Assembly (NCBI RefSeq): GCF_000828675.1
Contig: NZ_AP014510.1
Span: forward strand, 2,003,413-2,067,412
DNA: 64,000 nucleotides
Direction: 5' to 3'
Source of the DNA: Thermotoga profunda AZM34c06
Lineage (GTDB): Bacteria; Thermotogota; Thermotogae; Thermotogales; DSM-5069
Shown here: piece by piece, positions 17,351 through 26,283 of the stretch
How the letters are laid out: each line of letters starts with the position of its first letter
Numbering within the stretch: position 1 is the stretch's first letter
Program-made: the position numbers and the translations under genes
The notes under the pieces: model-generated
What the model was told of the DNA's origin: nothing
Databases searched by the model: none
What the model saw: the letters and a program-made list of their open reading frames with translations, nothing else

Positions 17351-19942
17351 GTGGAAATATTTGAAAAAATTTTTCAATTGATTCAACTAAGCGAATTTTC
17401 AAAAGCAAGAGAATTAGCTCAGAATATATCAACTGATGTCGATAAAAAAAATACACTTGGAATAATATCTTTCTATGAAAGAAATATCGATGATGCTATA
17501 AAGTTTTTTGAAGAAGCATTGAAAATAGACCCAACACATTCAGATGTGCTCTTTAATTATTCAAAAGCGCTTTTCGAGAAGGAAGAATATTTTGAATCCT
17601 GGAGATATCTGACAAGGATATCAAAGAAAACATGGGAAGTTTACGATATGCTTGGTGATACTCAGCTAAAGCAAAATAACCCTGCCATGGCATTACACTA
17701 TTATAAAAAAGCCTATGAAATGTCCAATATCAAAGAACTCAAAGAAAAATACGAGTCCATCAAAAAACAGAGCCTTAGAAATGAAAAACTCGCCATATTT
17801 TGTCTTCCTGGCTTGGACAATTTCATAAGAGATATCCCAGAGATCCTATCAAATATCTATGAAGTAAGACTTGTTGTAACAACAGACAGTAAGCAGATCG
17901 TTGAAGCTTATAACTGGGCAGATATCATTTGGTTAGAATGGGCAAATGAAATGGCGGTGGAGATAACGAATAAATTACAAAAGACAAACAAGTACATTGT
18001 TTGTCGACTTCATGGTTACGAATCTCTCAGAGAGGACTTATTAAAGTCTATAAATTGGCGTGTGATCGATGTGATGATTTTCGTTGCGGACAATGTACAA
18101 AAGAGTGCGTATGAAAACATGCCAAAATTGAGAGAAATACCCTATCAAATCATATACAACGGTATTGATCTAACCAAATTCAAATTTAAAAGGTATAACA
18201 AAGGAACGAATCTGGTCTTCGTCGGACATTTCAATTACAAAAAGAATCCAGTTTTAGCAGTTCAGATATTGAAAAAATTATGTGATCTGGACAAAAATTA
18301 TAAATTGTTTTGGGCTGGTCAAATGCAAGATCAGAGAACCTTCAATTACGTGAATTACGTAATAGAGAAAATGGGAATAAAATCGAATTTTCAATTTGAC
18401 GGTTTTCGGAAAGATATAGATCTTTATTTAGAAGACAAAAACATTTTTCTTTCAACAAGTATACACGAAGGTTATGGCGTCGCTATTCTTGAATCAATGG
18501 CAAAAGGTATCAAGCCAGTTATACATAATTTCTACGTTGCAGAAGAGTTCTATCCCAAAGAATATATCTTCAACACTATAGACGAAGCTATTCAGATGAT
18601 AACAGGCGAGGACTACGATTCTGAGAAATATCGCTCATTCACCGAGAAAAACAGTTCGCTTGAGAGACAAATAAAGAAAATCGCAGAGATTTTGGAAGAG
18701 AAGAGAATTCATCTTGAATACAAATTTTCACCACATGCTTCATGTAACATCTTGAGAACTGATAATCTTTCACTTAAAGTTGTGGATCCAATTGAAACTG
18801 ATATAATCGTGAGGTTGCAAACTTATGAAACGGATCTTGAATCTGGTTTGAAACGTATTAAAGCACCCATTAATCAAGTTGATCCAAATCTCTTAATTTC
18901 AGATGAAAACATCGAATATATGGTCGATTTTCTGGAAAAATTCATAAAACATGGTTTTGCATATCAGAGAACACTTTACTATGCATTTCTGAAAGATATG
19001 TATGAAAAATCCTTGTACAAAAAACCTCCAGAACAAATAATTGATGGATTTCTAAAACTCTATCAATCTATTAAAAATTCAAAGCAAATCTACAATCCAG
19101 TTGTCGCTTTTATTAATGAAGGACTAAAGGGGGTAAGTTTTCATACTGGTCAGAAAACAACTGTGGAAATACCTGAGGATGTATCTTTATTGGTAGTCAG
19201 TGGCAGGTATAGAGTAGCCATAGCAGTTTTTTTAGGTTTTGAAGTAGTACCCACTTACATTGCAAAAAATAGATTCAAGAGCAGTCCAAGTGAGATCTTT
19301 TCAATTCTTCCAATTTACTGGAAATACTATCTCCAGGAAAAAGAAAAAGAATATAAAAAATTGATAGAATCAACTTATGTTGGCTCATTTAAATCTGATT
19401 ATCAATTACACATGGATCCAATGAAAAAGAAAATTGTAGCCGATTTCATTTTGAAAGTTAAGCCAAGAAAAATTATAGATATTGGATGTAATAAGGGCGA
19501 ACTATCTTATGACTTTATGAAATACGGTATCGAAGTACTTGGAATAGACATATCATCAAGAGAATCATTGAATCTACCCGGTGACTATCCATTCGTTCAA
19601 ATGAACATTGCCGAACAAGATTTTCCTTTCAATGCAGATGTGATACTTTTTTTAAGTGTTTATCATCACTTGGTATACAATTATGGATTAAAAAGAGCCG
19701 ATGAAATCTTTTTCAGGCTATTGTCAAAAACAAAATACTTGATCTTTGATTCGGGACATTCTCAAGAAAGAGGTATCTACAGACAAAACTGGATAAACGA
19801 ACTACGAAAATATTTTTCATCCGAAAAAGAACTGTTGGATCATTTTTCTATTCCATACGAAACTCTTGGTAAATGGAAAACACCTCAGGGTGATGAACGA
19901 ACAATAGTCGTTTTCACAAATACTTCGTATGTTCGTCAATAA
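17351..19942 (+). CDS. Multidomain TPR / GT4 glycosyltransferase / ParB-like / methyltransferase protein
   Basis: The ~863-residue soluble protein contains, in order, TPR-like repeats (1-140), a GT-B glycosyltransferase (about 145-445) with LVFVGHFNYKKNP and the HEGYGVAILESMAKG EX7E motif, a helical region, a short segment VVSGRYRVAIAVFLGFEVVP resembling ParB/sulfiredoxin-like folds (about 615-640), and a class I SAM methyltransferase (about 695-860, KIIDIGCNKGELS). GTG 17351 is 8 nt after AGGAG. It ends 170 bp before the flagellin gene on the same strand, so a flagellin-modifying role is inferred. Confidence 0.85.
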   Translation: MEIFEKIFQLIQLSEFSKARELAQNISTDVDKKNTLGIISFYERNIDDAIKFFEEALKIDPTHSDVLFNYSKALFEKEEYFESWRYLTRISKKTWEVYDMLGDTQLKQNNPAMALHYYKKAYEMSNIKELKEKYESIKKQSLRNEKLAIFCLPGLDNFIRDIPEILSNIYEVRLVVTTDSKQIVEAYNWADIIWLEWANEMAVEITNKLQKTNKYIVCRLHGYESLREDLLKSINWRVIDVMIFVADNVQKSAYENMPKLREIPYQIIYNGIDLTKFKFKRYNKGTNLVFVGHFNYKKNPVLAVQILKKLCDLDKNYKLFWAGQMQDQRTFNYVNYVIEKMGIKSNFQFDGFRKDIDLYLEDKNIFLSTSIHEGYGVAILESMAKGIKPVIHNFYVAEEFYPKEYIFNTIDEAIQMITGEDYDSEKYRSFTEKNSSLERQIKKIAEILEEKRIHLEYKFSPHASCNILRTDNLSLKVVDPIETDIIVRLQTYETDLESGLKRIKAPINQVDPNLLISDENIEYMVDFLEKFIKHGFAYQRTLYYAFLKDMYEKSLYKKPPEQIIDGFLKLYQSIKNSKQIYNPVVAFINEGLKGVSFHTGQKTTVEIPEDVSLLVVSGRYRVAIAVFLGFEVVPTYIAKNRFKSSPSEIFSILPIYWKYYLQEKEKEYKKLIESTYVGSFKSDYQLHMDPMKKKIVADFILKVKPRKIIDIGCNKGELSYDFMKYGIEVLGIDISSRESLNLPGDYPFVQMNIAEQDFPFNADVILFLSVYHHLVYNYGLKRADEIFFRLLSKTKYLIFDSGHSQERGIYRQNWINELRKYFSSEKELLDHFSIPYETLGKWKTPQGDERTIVVFTNTSYVRQ

Positions 19943-20004
19943 AATATTCTCCGATAAAAACTTTTCCTTTGCGGAGGTTTGAGTCACCAGTCTATTTTAT
20001 TCCC

Positions 20005-20031
20005 TAAAGCCTTTTAATAATCCGTCGATAT
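20005..20031 (+). promoter_or_regulatory. Sigma-28 (FliA-type) promoter for flagellin
   Basis: TAAAGCCT, 11 bp, GTCGATAT closely matches the flagellar sigma-28 consensus TAAAGTTT-N11-GCCGATAA. It is placed 81 bp before the flagellin start codon. Confidence 0.8.
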
Positions 20032-20043
20032 AAATAATGAACT

Positions 20044-20105
20044 CCCATAGGCGCCTGTGGGTTAAAGGTAACTGCCAGGAAGGCAGTACAAAAAACAAGG
20101 AGGTG
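20044..20105 (+). promoter_or_regulatory. Structured flagellin leader with CsrA-like sites
   Basis: The leader holds two hairpins: CCCATAGG/CCTGTGGG (20044-20061) and ACTGCC-AGGAA-GGCAGT (20071-20087). The second presents GGA in a 5-nt loop. The ribosome binding site that follows reads ACAAGGAGG (20096-20103). Hairpin-loop GGA plus an ACA-GGA site over the ribosome binding site is the arrangement used by CsrA on hag in Bacillus subtilis. No csrA or fliW gene is in this window. Confidence 0.5.
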
Positions 20106-20112
20106 TGGTTTA

Positions 20113-21663
20113 ATGAGGATCAATCACAATATCAGTGCGTTGAATGCTTGGAGAAGCATGAGTGAAACTCAGTACACAATGAGCAAAACACTTGAGAAAC
20201 TCTCTTCAGGTCTGAGAATCAACAGAGCAGGAGACGACGCAGCGGGTTTGGCAATCAGTGAAAAGATGCGCGGCCAGATCAAAGGTTTGGACATGGCTGT
20301 TAAGAACGCACAAGATGCAATATCACTGATCCAGACTGCAGAAGGTGCATTGACAGAAGTTCATTCAATACTCCAAAGAATGAGAGAACTCGCAGTTCAA
20401 GCAGCATCTGACACAAATACCAACGTCGATAGAAACCAAATACAGGCAGAGCTCGACCAACTCAGACAAGAAATCGATAGAATCGCAAGAACAACAGAAT
20501 TCAACACCATGAAGCTGCTTGATGGAAAAATTGAAGGTTTCAGGCCGCAAGCAGATGTAAAAGTAGTTACAGGTGGAAATTTCAATCTTCAAGCAGTACA
20601 GTCTGGAGATTTGAGTGGAATTCAGTTAGCACAGACTGGAGCTATTACCAATGCTGCTGTGAATTTATCAATAAATGGAGTAAACCTTGGTAGTGTTTCG
20701 ATTGATGTGAGCGGCCCGACAGTATCAATATTGGCTGGTGGAGAAACAATAGCCTCATTCACAGTAAGTGATGATGCCGCCAACATTAGTTTTTCAACCA
20801 TAATAAGCGGCTTGAGATTTGATTTTGTAGTTTCTGATGCCAGCACTGGAGTTACAGTAGTTAATGCCTTAGTTAATTCTTTAAGGATATCGGTGGCAAC
20901 CTCTGTAGCAATAAATTTTGCCGATGCAAACGAGGGCTCTTACGTTGTCGAGGTTGGTCAGTTCGCCGGAGCGGGTACAAGCGCCCTGGACGTCAGAATC
21001 AACTATTTCAATGAAACAGGGCTTGCATCTGCACCAATTGTCGATTTTGCACAAGGAAAAGCTGTATATGGAACAATATCTGGATCCATTACTTTCAATA
21101 CTACCGATGATACTTTCGTATTCAATATAACTGCCGGTGAAAAAGGTACGATCTTCACATGGTCCACAAATGTGTATGACATCAACAGCTTTGGTGGAGC
21201 ATTACCAGAAGAAGAGGTCGTCGATACAGGAGCCGTGAGAGCTGAAGAAAGGTGGTATCAAGACACCTCGCTGATCTTCCAAATCGGTGCTAACGAAGGT
21301 CACAACATGATCGCTGGTCTTGATGATATGAGAGCAGCTGCACTTGGTATCACACCAGAGTCACTCGTAGTCACAGATCAGAACAAGGCAGAAAGAACTA
21401 TCATGGTGATCGATGCAGCAATTCACAAAGTCAGCAGCGCAAGAGCACAACTCGGTGCTGTACAAAACAGGTTGGAGCACACAATAAGCAACCTTGGAGT
21501 AGCAGAAGAAAACTTGACGGCAGCAGAATCTCGTATCAGAGACGCAGACATGGCAAAGGAAATGATGGCATTCACCAAACAACAGATACTGATCCAGTCG
21601 AGCATGGCGATGTTGGCTCAAGCGAACACTCAACCACAAACTGTATTACAGTTGATGAGATAA
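20113..21663 (+). CDS. fliC: Flagellin
   Basis: The main filament protein. The 516 residues have a classic conserved D0/D1 N-terminus (MRINHNISALNAWRSM, then LEKLSSGLRINRAGDDAAGLAISEKMR) and C-terminus (ADMAKEMMAFTKQQILIQSS, ending in a QLMR tail). The middle (about 170-385) is a beta-rich, Ser/Thr/Ala-rich variable region that is surface exposed and a plausible site for glycans. GGAGG lies 9 nt before the ATG. It is a single-gene unit with a sigma-28 promoter and strong terminator. Confidence 0.98.
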   Translation: MRINHNISALNAWRSMSETQYTMSKTLEKLSSGLRINRAGDDAAGLAISEKMRGQIKGLDMAVKNAQDAISLIQTAEGALTEVHSILQRMRELAVQAASDTNTNVDRNQIQAELDQLRQEIDRIARTTEFNTMKLLDGKIEGFRPQADVKVVTGGNFNLQAVQSGDLSGIQLAQTGAITNAAVNLSINGVNLGSVSIDVSGPTVSILAGGETIASFTVSDDAANISFSTIISGLRFDFVVSDASTGVTVVNALVNSLRISVATSVAINFADANEGSYVVEVGQFAGAGTSALDVRINYFNETGLASAPIVDFAQGKAVYGTISGSITFNTTDDTFVFNITAGEKGTIFTWSTNVYDINSFGGALPEEEVVDTGAVRAEERWYQDTSLIFQIGANEGHNMIAGLDDMRAAALGITPESLVVTDQNKAERTIMVIDAAIHKVSSARAQLGAVQNRLEHTISNLGVAEENLTAAESRIRDADMAKEMMAFTKQQILIQSSMAMLAQANTQPQTVLQLMR

Positions 21664-21682
21664 TCTACCTGGTTCAATATTT

Positions 21683-21709
21683 AAAGGCGGGCAAGAGCCC
21701 GCCTTTTTT
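21683..21709 (+). terminator. Intrinsic terminator after flagellin
   Basis: GGCGGGC/GCCCGCC, a 7-bp perfect stem with an AAGA loop, is flanked by AAA and followed by TTTTTT. Confidence 0.95.
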
Positions 21710-21729
21710 GTAGGTTCAAATCGATTTTC

Positions 21730-23001
21730 TTATATTGGTAAATACATGGTAAAACTGTTTAATGTATTGTACGAATACTCAATCTTTGCATGGTGTAGAT
21801 CGGCAATTGCCTTGACCACGGCAAGACCAAGTCCAAGGCCATCGGCTTTCGCGTTTTTGGATCTGTAAAATCTCTCAAAGATCCTTTCTTTGTCTTCTTC
21901 ACAAATTGGCTCTCCATAGTTTGAGACACTAAAAACTACAAAATCATTGTCCTTTGACAGACTCACCTTAACAGGTTTGTTTTCTTCAGAGTATTTACAT
22001 GCATTTTCTATCAAATTGATAAAGGCATGGGAAAGAAGTCCCGGAACACACCTTGCCTTGATTTGAGCCGGCACATCCAAGATGAAGTCGGTCTTTGGAA
22101 ATCTTTGCATGACCTGTTCCACGCTCTCTAAAACAACAACTGAAATATCTTCTTCCTGAAAACTATCTTCGCGCTGGTGCTGAGCTCGAGCTATGAGTAA
22201 CAAAGATGATGTAATCTGAACCATAGTGTTGATGTTCTTCAACATCAGTACCAATTCATTTTTTATCTCCTGATTATTGACTTCTTTTAACATAACTTCT
22301 ATCTGCGCCTTGACACTTGCGAGTGGATTTCTCAACTGGTGAGATAAGCTCGATGCGAATTCTCTGAGTTCTTCCATTGTGTTGTGAAGTCTTCTGAGCG
22401 CATCGTTTATCTGAAGTTGCAATACATGAGCTTCCTGACTCGTTGGTTGAATCTGTATTTGTCTTGCAAAACCTTTTGAAATATCGTCCATTTGTTTTCC
22501 TATCTCTTCGATTGGTTTAATCATTCTCTCTGTGAGATTCAAGCCAAACCGGTGTACAAGAAAACTCAACGATACAATCGCACTCGCCAACACTACCGCG
22601 AGTATTACAACCACCACAAAATGATCTTTTATATCTTTTGCAACTATCACTTTGTACGTTCCAGCTTGTGTTGCGTAAACTCTTTTGTACTTAATAGATG
22701 CAAAACCTTTGTGATCTACTGGAATCTCTTCTGAGACATTAAAACTCGCATAGGTTTTATCTTTCTCAAGAACCTGGAAAGAATAGTCTTTTTTTCCAAA
22801 GACCGCGACCAATTCACCAGAAGGGTTCTCCAAAAAATGTACAAGATCACTTGTGAACGCCAAAATTTCCTGGTCTATCTGCTTCATAGTGAGCCTTTCA
22901 ACTGTGATCAAAAATGTCACTGCCATGGTGCACATCGAAATAACAAAGATGGAAAGATAATATCTTTCAATTACCTTCCTTAAAGACCGCATTTCAATCA
23001 T
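21730..23001 (-). CDS. Membrane sensor histidine kinase
   Basis: The 423-residue kinase has a transmembrane helix near residues 15-35, an extracytoplasmic sensor region of about 100 residues, a second helix (VVVVILAVVLASAIVSLSFLV, about 130-150), a HAMP-like linker, the H-box SSLSHQLRNPLASVKAQ, the N-box FINLIENACKYS, and G-box GLGLGLAVVKA. All catalytic motifs are intact. The start overlaps the response-regulator stop by ATGA. The signal is unknown; the co-encoded exported protein upstream may take part in sensing. Confidence 0.93.
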   Translation of the reverse strand: MIEMRSLRKVIERYYLSIFVISMCTMAVTFLITVERLTMKQIDQEILAFTSDLVHFLENPSGELVAVFGKKDYSFQVLEKDKTYASFNVSEEIPVDHKGFASIKYKRVYATQAGTYKVIVAKDIKDHFVVVVILAVVLASAIVSLSFLVHRFGLNLTERMIKPIEEIGKQMDDISKGFARQIQIQPTSQEAHVLQLQINDALRRLHNTMEELREFASSLSHQLRNPLASVKAQIEVMLKEVNNQEIKNELVLMLKNINTMVQITSSLLLIARAQHQREDSFQEEDISVVVLESVEQVMQRFPKTDFILDVPAQIKARCVPGLLSHAFINLIENACKYSEENKPVKVSLSKDNDFVVFSVSNYGEPICEEDKERIFERFYRSKNAKADGLGLGLAVVKAIADLHHAKIEYSYNTLNSFTMYLPI

Positions 23002-23669
23002 TCCCTGTGAAATCTGTAACCAAGTCCCGCAACCGTTTCTATGTGCTTGTCATAGCCATAGGGTTTTAATTTGTTCCTCAAATAGAGCACATAGACATCT
23101 ACCACATTACTTCTTATCTCTTTTTCATTTTCCCAGACTCTTTCTATTAATTCATCTCTTGAAAAAGTCAAATCAGGATTTCTCAAGAAAAGTTCAAGTA
23201 GATCAAATTCTCTCTTACTCAGTTTGACAATTTCGTCTTTGATTTTTACCTGCCTTGTTCTACTGTTCAATCTAAGGTCTTTAAAAACTACTTCTTCACC
23301 TTTTGTTAAATTGCTTCTTCTTATAAGGCTTTTGATCCTTGCAAGTAATTCGCGAAAATCAAAGGGTTTTGTTAGATAATCATCGGCACCGCTTGAGAGT
23401 CCTTTGACTTTATCATCCACGGCATCCAAGGCAGTTAACATCAAAACAGGGGTTTCAATCTGATTTTCTCTAAGTGTTTGAACAAATTCAAAACCATCAA
23501 CACCTGGAAGCATCACATCCAAGACTATGCAATCATAACGATTTTCAAGAGCCATATCAAGACCTTCATCACCATCGGTTGATTCATCGACACTGTAACC
23601 TTCTTTTGTTAGAAATCTCACAACAGATCTGAGTAAATCTTGATTATCCTCAACAACAAGTATCTTCAT
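22998..23669 (-). CDS. OmpR-family response regulator
   Basis: The 223-residue DNA-binding regulator has a receiver domain (residues 1-120) with acidic pair VVEDN, phospho-acceptor Asp in VLDVMLPGVDG, MLTALDA and conserved Lys in YLTKPFDF. It then has an OmpR-type winged helix (about 130-223) with LSKREFDLLELFLRNPD and VDVYVLYLRNKL. It overlaps the exported protein gene upstream and the kinase downstream by 4 nt each, so all three are translated together. Confidence 0.95.
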   Translation of the reverse strand: MKILVVEDNQDLLRSVVRFLTKEGYSVDESTDGDEGLDMALENRYDCIVLDVMLPGVDGFEFVQTLRENQIETPVLMLTALDAVDDKVKGLSSGADDYLTKPFDFRELLARIKSLIRRSNLTKGEEVVFKDLRLNSRTRQVKIKDEIVKLSKREFDLLELFLRNPDLTFSRDELIERVWENEKEIRSNVVDVYVLYLRNKLKPYGYDKHIETVAGLGYRFHRE

Positions 23670-24184
23670 CTTTTCTTATCACCACCCGACATCTTCAATT
23701 GCCCTTCTCTCTTTTGTGTCGAGAGTACTGCGGGCGTCTTTGTGCTGACATATGCAAGTTGTTCCTTTGATCCGACAAGCCATGTGCCCTCATCGTACAA
23801 AAAGGCAAAATAAATACCTTTACCTATTGAAACAAAAGCAAGTGAGATGGCATCTTTCAACGGTACAGTGTATGTGGGTGCCTGGTAAGTAACCTGCTGA
23901 GAAGAAAAGATCTTTCCAGTGTATGGATCAATTCTGATCTGGTTTTTCGTAGTCAAGACAACCCATATTGGTGAATTATTCACAAAATCAAGATAAGTGG
24001 CTATCACGTCTTTTTCTTTGGAGTTGTTTATGGCATCAAGAATAGATATCTTCAACGTATTCAAATCGAAGGTATTGTATAAATTATTGAGTTCGTTCAC
24101 TCTTTTAATAACATTGGTGAGATCATTTTGCGCAATAAGGATGCTAACTACAATTAGTAACAACAAAACTACGGTCTTTCTCAT
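23666..24184 (-). CDS. Exported protein encoded with the two-component system
   Basis: About 172 residues with an N-terminal signal sequence (RKTVVLLLLIVVSILIA) and no other membrane segment. The mature part has NSPIWVVLTTKNQIRIDPYTGKI, similar in feel to PepSY-like or periplasmic sensor domains, where a peptidyl product or ligand could be bound; this is only a resemblance. ATG 24184 follows a GGTGG site; ATG 24199 is an alternative. Being the first gene of the three-gene unit, it is a candidate accessory sensor for the kinase. Confidence 0.7.
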   Translation of the reverse strand: MRKTVVLLLLIVVSILIAQNDLTNVIKRVNELNNLYNTFDLNTLKISILDAINNSKEKDVIATYLDFVNNSPIWVVLTTKNQIRIDPYTGKIFSSQQVTYQAPTYTVPLKDAISLAFVSIGKGIYFAFLYDEGTWLVGSKEQLAYVSTKTPAVLSTQKREGQLKMSGGDKKR

Positions 24185-24442
24185 TCGACCACCATCCATA
24201 TAACTTTATCCAAGCAAGGTTAAAAAGTTATTAGATTTCTCTTATCTGAGTTAGTCCAAAAAGAGTATATCATTAAAGATCAAGTACGATATCTAACTTC
24301 TATACAAGTTAAAATATTTAAAAAATCATCTAATGGGTTATCTACTTATATGAAATTGTCTTCTTAAAATGGCTTTTCGTAGCTTATATTTCTAATCTTT
24401 TTTTAATAAATAGATAGTAGAGCACATCTTGGAGGTGAAATG

Positions 24443-25300
24443 ATGAAGCAGTTATTCTTAGTGGTTATTGTATTATCTGTGCTTTTGATAACTGGCTGTA
24501 TGAATCTTTCATCTTCAAAAGGTATGTTGACAGTCTATCTAACAGATGCTGTTCTACCAATAAGCGACGTACAGAGAATCGATGTGACAATCAACAAAAT
24601 CTTGCTTATGAGTGATGCTGCATCGGTTGTAGTGACAGATGAAGCTACGACCGTCAACCTACTCGATTTGGTGGGTTCAGAAATAAGTTTTCCAACTCTT
24701 CAAACTTCGGGAACTTACACACAATTGAGATTAGAGATCGGCCAAGCAACGATAACTGTTAATAATTCGGAATATGAACTCAAGGTATCTTCCAATAGTT
24801 TGAAGTACCCATTCACAGAATCATTAGAGATTAACCAAGATACGATCCTGGTTCTGGATTTTGATCTCTCAAGACCTATAAAAGTCACAGGTAGCTGGGG
24901 CCAAGGACAAGGTACCCAACAAAGCAATAACACACAGTTTCACATGACTCCAGTGATTCATCTGAGACATGGTCAACTGTATGATATAACTGGTAAAGTA
25001 GTAGATAATAATTCTGGTGTAGCTCATGCACTTGTGGCTTTAACCAAAGATTCAACAGTGGTTGCTGCAACTTTCAGTCATGAAGATTCAAATAAATGGC
25101 AAAAAGGAGAATTCAAACTATCAAAAATCGAACCTGGAGAATATGAAATAAAGGTGTTCTTAAAAGAAACCTACGAATGTTGGGAAGATGAAGATATTGA
25201 TCAATATATTTTGCAACACACACCAGACGCCACAAAAACTGTAAACCTTGAGTATGAAAATCTCGATGTAGGTGATATTTCTATTTCAAATCGAGTTTAG
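24443..25300 (+). CDS. DUF4382-type lipoprotein
   Basis: The 285-residue lipoprotein has a signal peptide ending in lipobox LITGC (Cys near residue 20). It then has a DUF4382-like domain (about 28-175: GMLTVYLTDAVLPISDVQRI, VDPI-like strands, YTQLRLEIG, VLDFDLSRPI) and a C-terminal carboxypeptidase-regulatory-like beta domain (YDITGKVVDNNSG, FKLSKIEPGEYEIKVF). The function of this family is unknown. It is probably on the outer face of the cytoplasmic membrane or the outer sheath. GGAGG lies 7 nt before ATG 24443. Confidence 0.82.
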   Translation: MKQLFLVVIVLSVLLITGCMNLSSSKGMLTVYLTDAVLPISDVQRIDVTINKILLMSDAASVVVTDEATTVNLLDLVGSEISFPTLQTSGTYTQLRLEIGQATITVNNSEYELKVSSNSLKYPFTESLEINQDTILVLDFDLSRPIKVTGSWGQGQGTQQSNNTQFHMTPVIHLRHGQLYDITGKVVDNNSGVAHALVALTKDSTVVAATFSHEDSNKWQKGEFKLSKIEPGEYEIKVFLKETYECWEDEDIDQYILQHTPDATKTVNLEYENLDVGDISISNRV

Positions 25301-25331
25301 AAAATAAGATCAAATATTAAGGAGATTTGAA

Positions 25332-26183
25332 ATGAATCATTTAGAAAAAATCTGTGATTTTATTTCATCTTTTGTGAACAAATATAATTACAAAGGTGTT
25401 GTAATAGGTATAAGCGGGGGAATAGATTCCACAGTTGTCGCATATCTTTGCGTGAAAGCCATTGGAAAAGACAGAGTCTTTGGTCTGATCTTACCTGAAA
25501 GGGATTCTTCAAAAGATTCCATAAAAGACGGTGTACTTGTTTGCAAAAGCCTGGAAATACCTTACAAAATCAAATCTATTACGCCAATTCTTAGAAAAAT
25601 CGGTATTTACAAACTATTTCCTCCCGCTCTTATTTTTCCAAGATCGATCCAGGAAAAATACGTGCTTGGAAAATGGCAAAAATTGTCAAAAGACTCCTTC
25701 ATAGATGATTTACTAAATCAAGGGAACGAAGAATTTCTCAAGGGTCTTGCTTACTATAGAATAAAACACAGAGTTAGAATGTGCAATTTATATTTTGAAG
25801 CGGAAAAAAGAAATTACGCAGTCGCAGGAACGACTAACAAGACAGAGATCTTAACGGGATTGTATGTGAAATGGGGCGATGATGCATCGGATTTTGAACC
25901 AATTGCACATCTTTATAAAACAGAGATCTATGAACTGGCAAAAGAACTGAAGGTACCAGAAAAGATTATCAAGAAAAAACCATCTCCAGATCTGATACCA
26001 GGTCTAACAGATGAATTTGTCTTTGAAATGAGTTATGAAAAATTAGACAGAATTCTAAAGAAAATAGAAAATAACTCAAAACTCGATGATGAAGATCCAC
26101 AAAAGGTGCAGAGAGTCTTGAAGATAATCAAAGCAGCAGAAAAAAGAAAGATAAAAACAATTAAAATCACCGATGAATCCTGA
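25332..26183 (+). CDS. nadE: NAD+ synthetase, short (ammonia-type) form
   Basis: NadE amidates nicotinate adenine dinucleotide to NAD+. The 283-residue protein consists of the synthetase domain only: PP-loop GVVIGISGGIDSTVVAY, GTTNKTEILTGLYVKWGDDASDFEPIAHLYKTEI, and KKPSPDLIPGLTDE. It has no nitrilase-type glutaminase domain, so ammonia is the expected nitrogen donor. A stretch of ~50 residues (about 95-145, including PPALIFPRSIQEKYVLGKWQ) appears longer than usual. AAGGAG precedes the ATG. A glutamine-dependent NadE is also in the window at 44-46 kb. Confidence 0.8.
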   Translation: MNHLEKICDFISSFVNKYNYKGVVIGISGGIDSTVVAYLCVKAIGKDRVFGLILPERDSSKDSIKDGVLVCKSLEIPYKIKSITPILRKIGIYKLFPPALIFPRSIQEKYVLGKWQKLSKDSFIDDLLNQGNEEFLKGLAYYRIKHRVRMCNLYFEAEKRNYAVAGTTNKTEILTGLYVKWGDDASDFEPIAHLYKTEIYELAKELKVPEKIIKKKPSPDLIPGLTDEFVFEMSYEKLDRILKKIENNSKLDDEDPQKVQRVLKIIKAAEKRKIKTIKITDES

Positions 26184-26201
26184 GTTTGTGACGAATATAA
26201 A

Positions 26202-26235
26202 AGCAAAAAGCAAGCAAAAAAATCTGCTTTTTGCT
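26202..26235. terminator. Hairpin between convergent nadE and pyrE
   Basis: A perfect 11-bp inverted repeat AGCAAAAAGCA/TGCTTTTTGCT with a 12-nt loop. Placed between two converging units, it can serve as a bidirectional terminator, although its GC content is low. Confidence 0.6.
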
Positions 26236-26283
26236 CAAAGATTTTTTGATTTTTCAGCGATACCTAAGTGTAAAGTTCCCTGT

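Noticed and set aside
19945-19960. A second CCGATAAA box upstream of flagellin as a sigma-28 promoter
   Set aside because: No TAAA box lies at the right distance upstream, unlike the one at 20005-20031.
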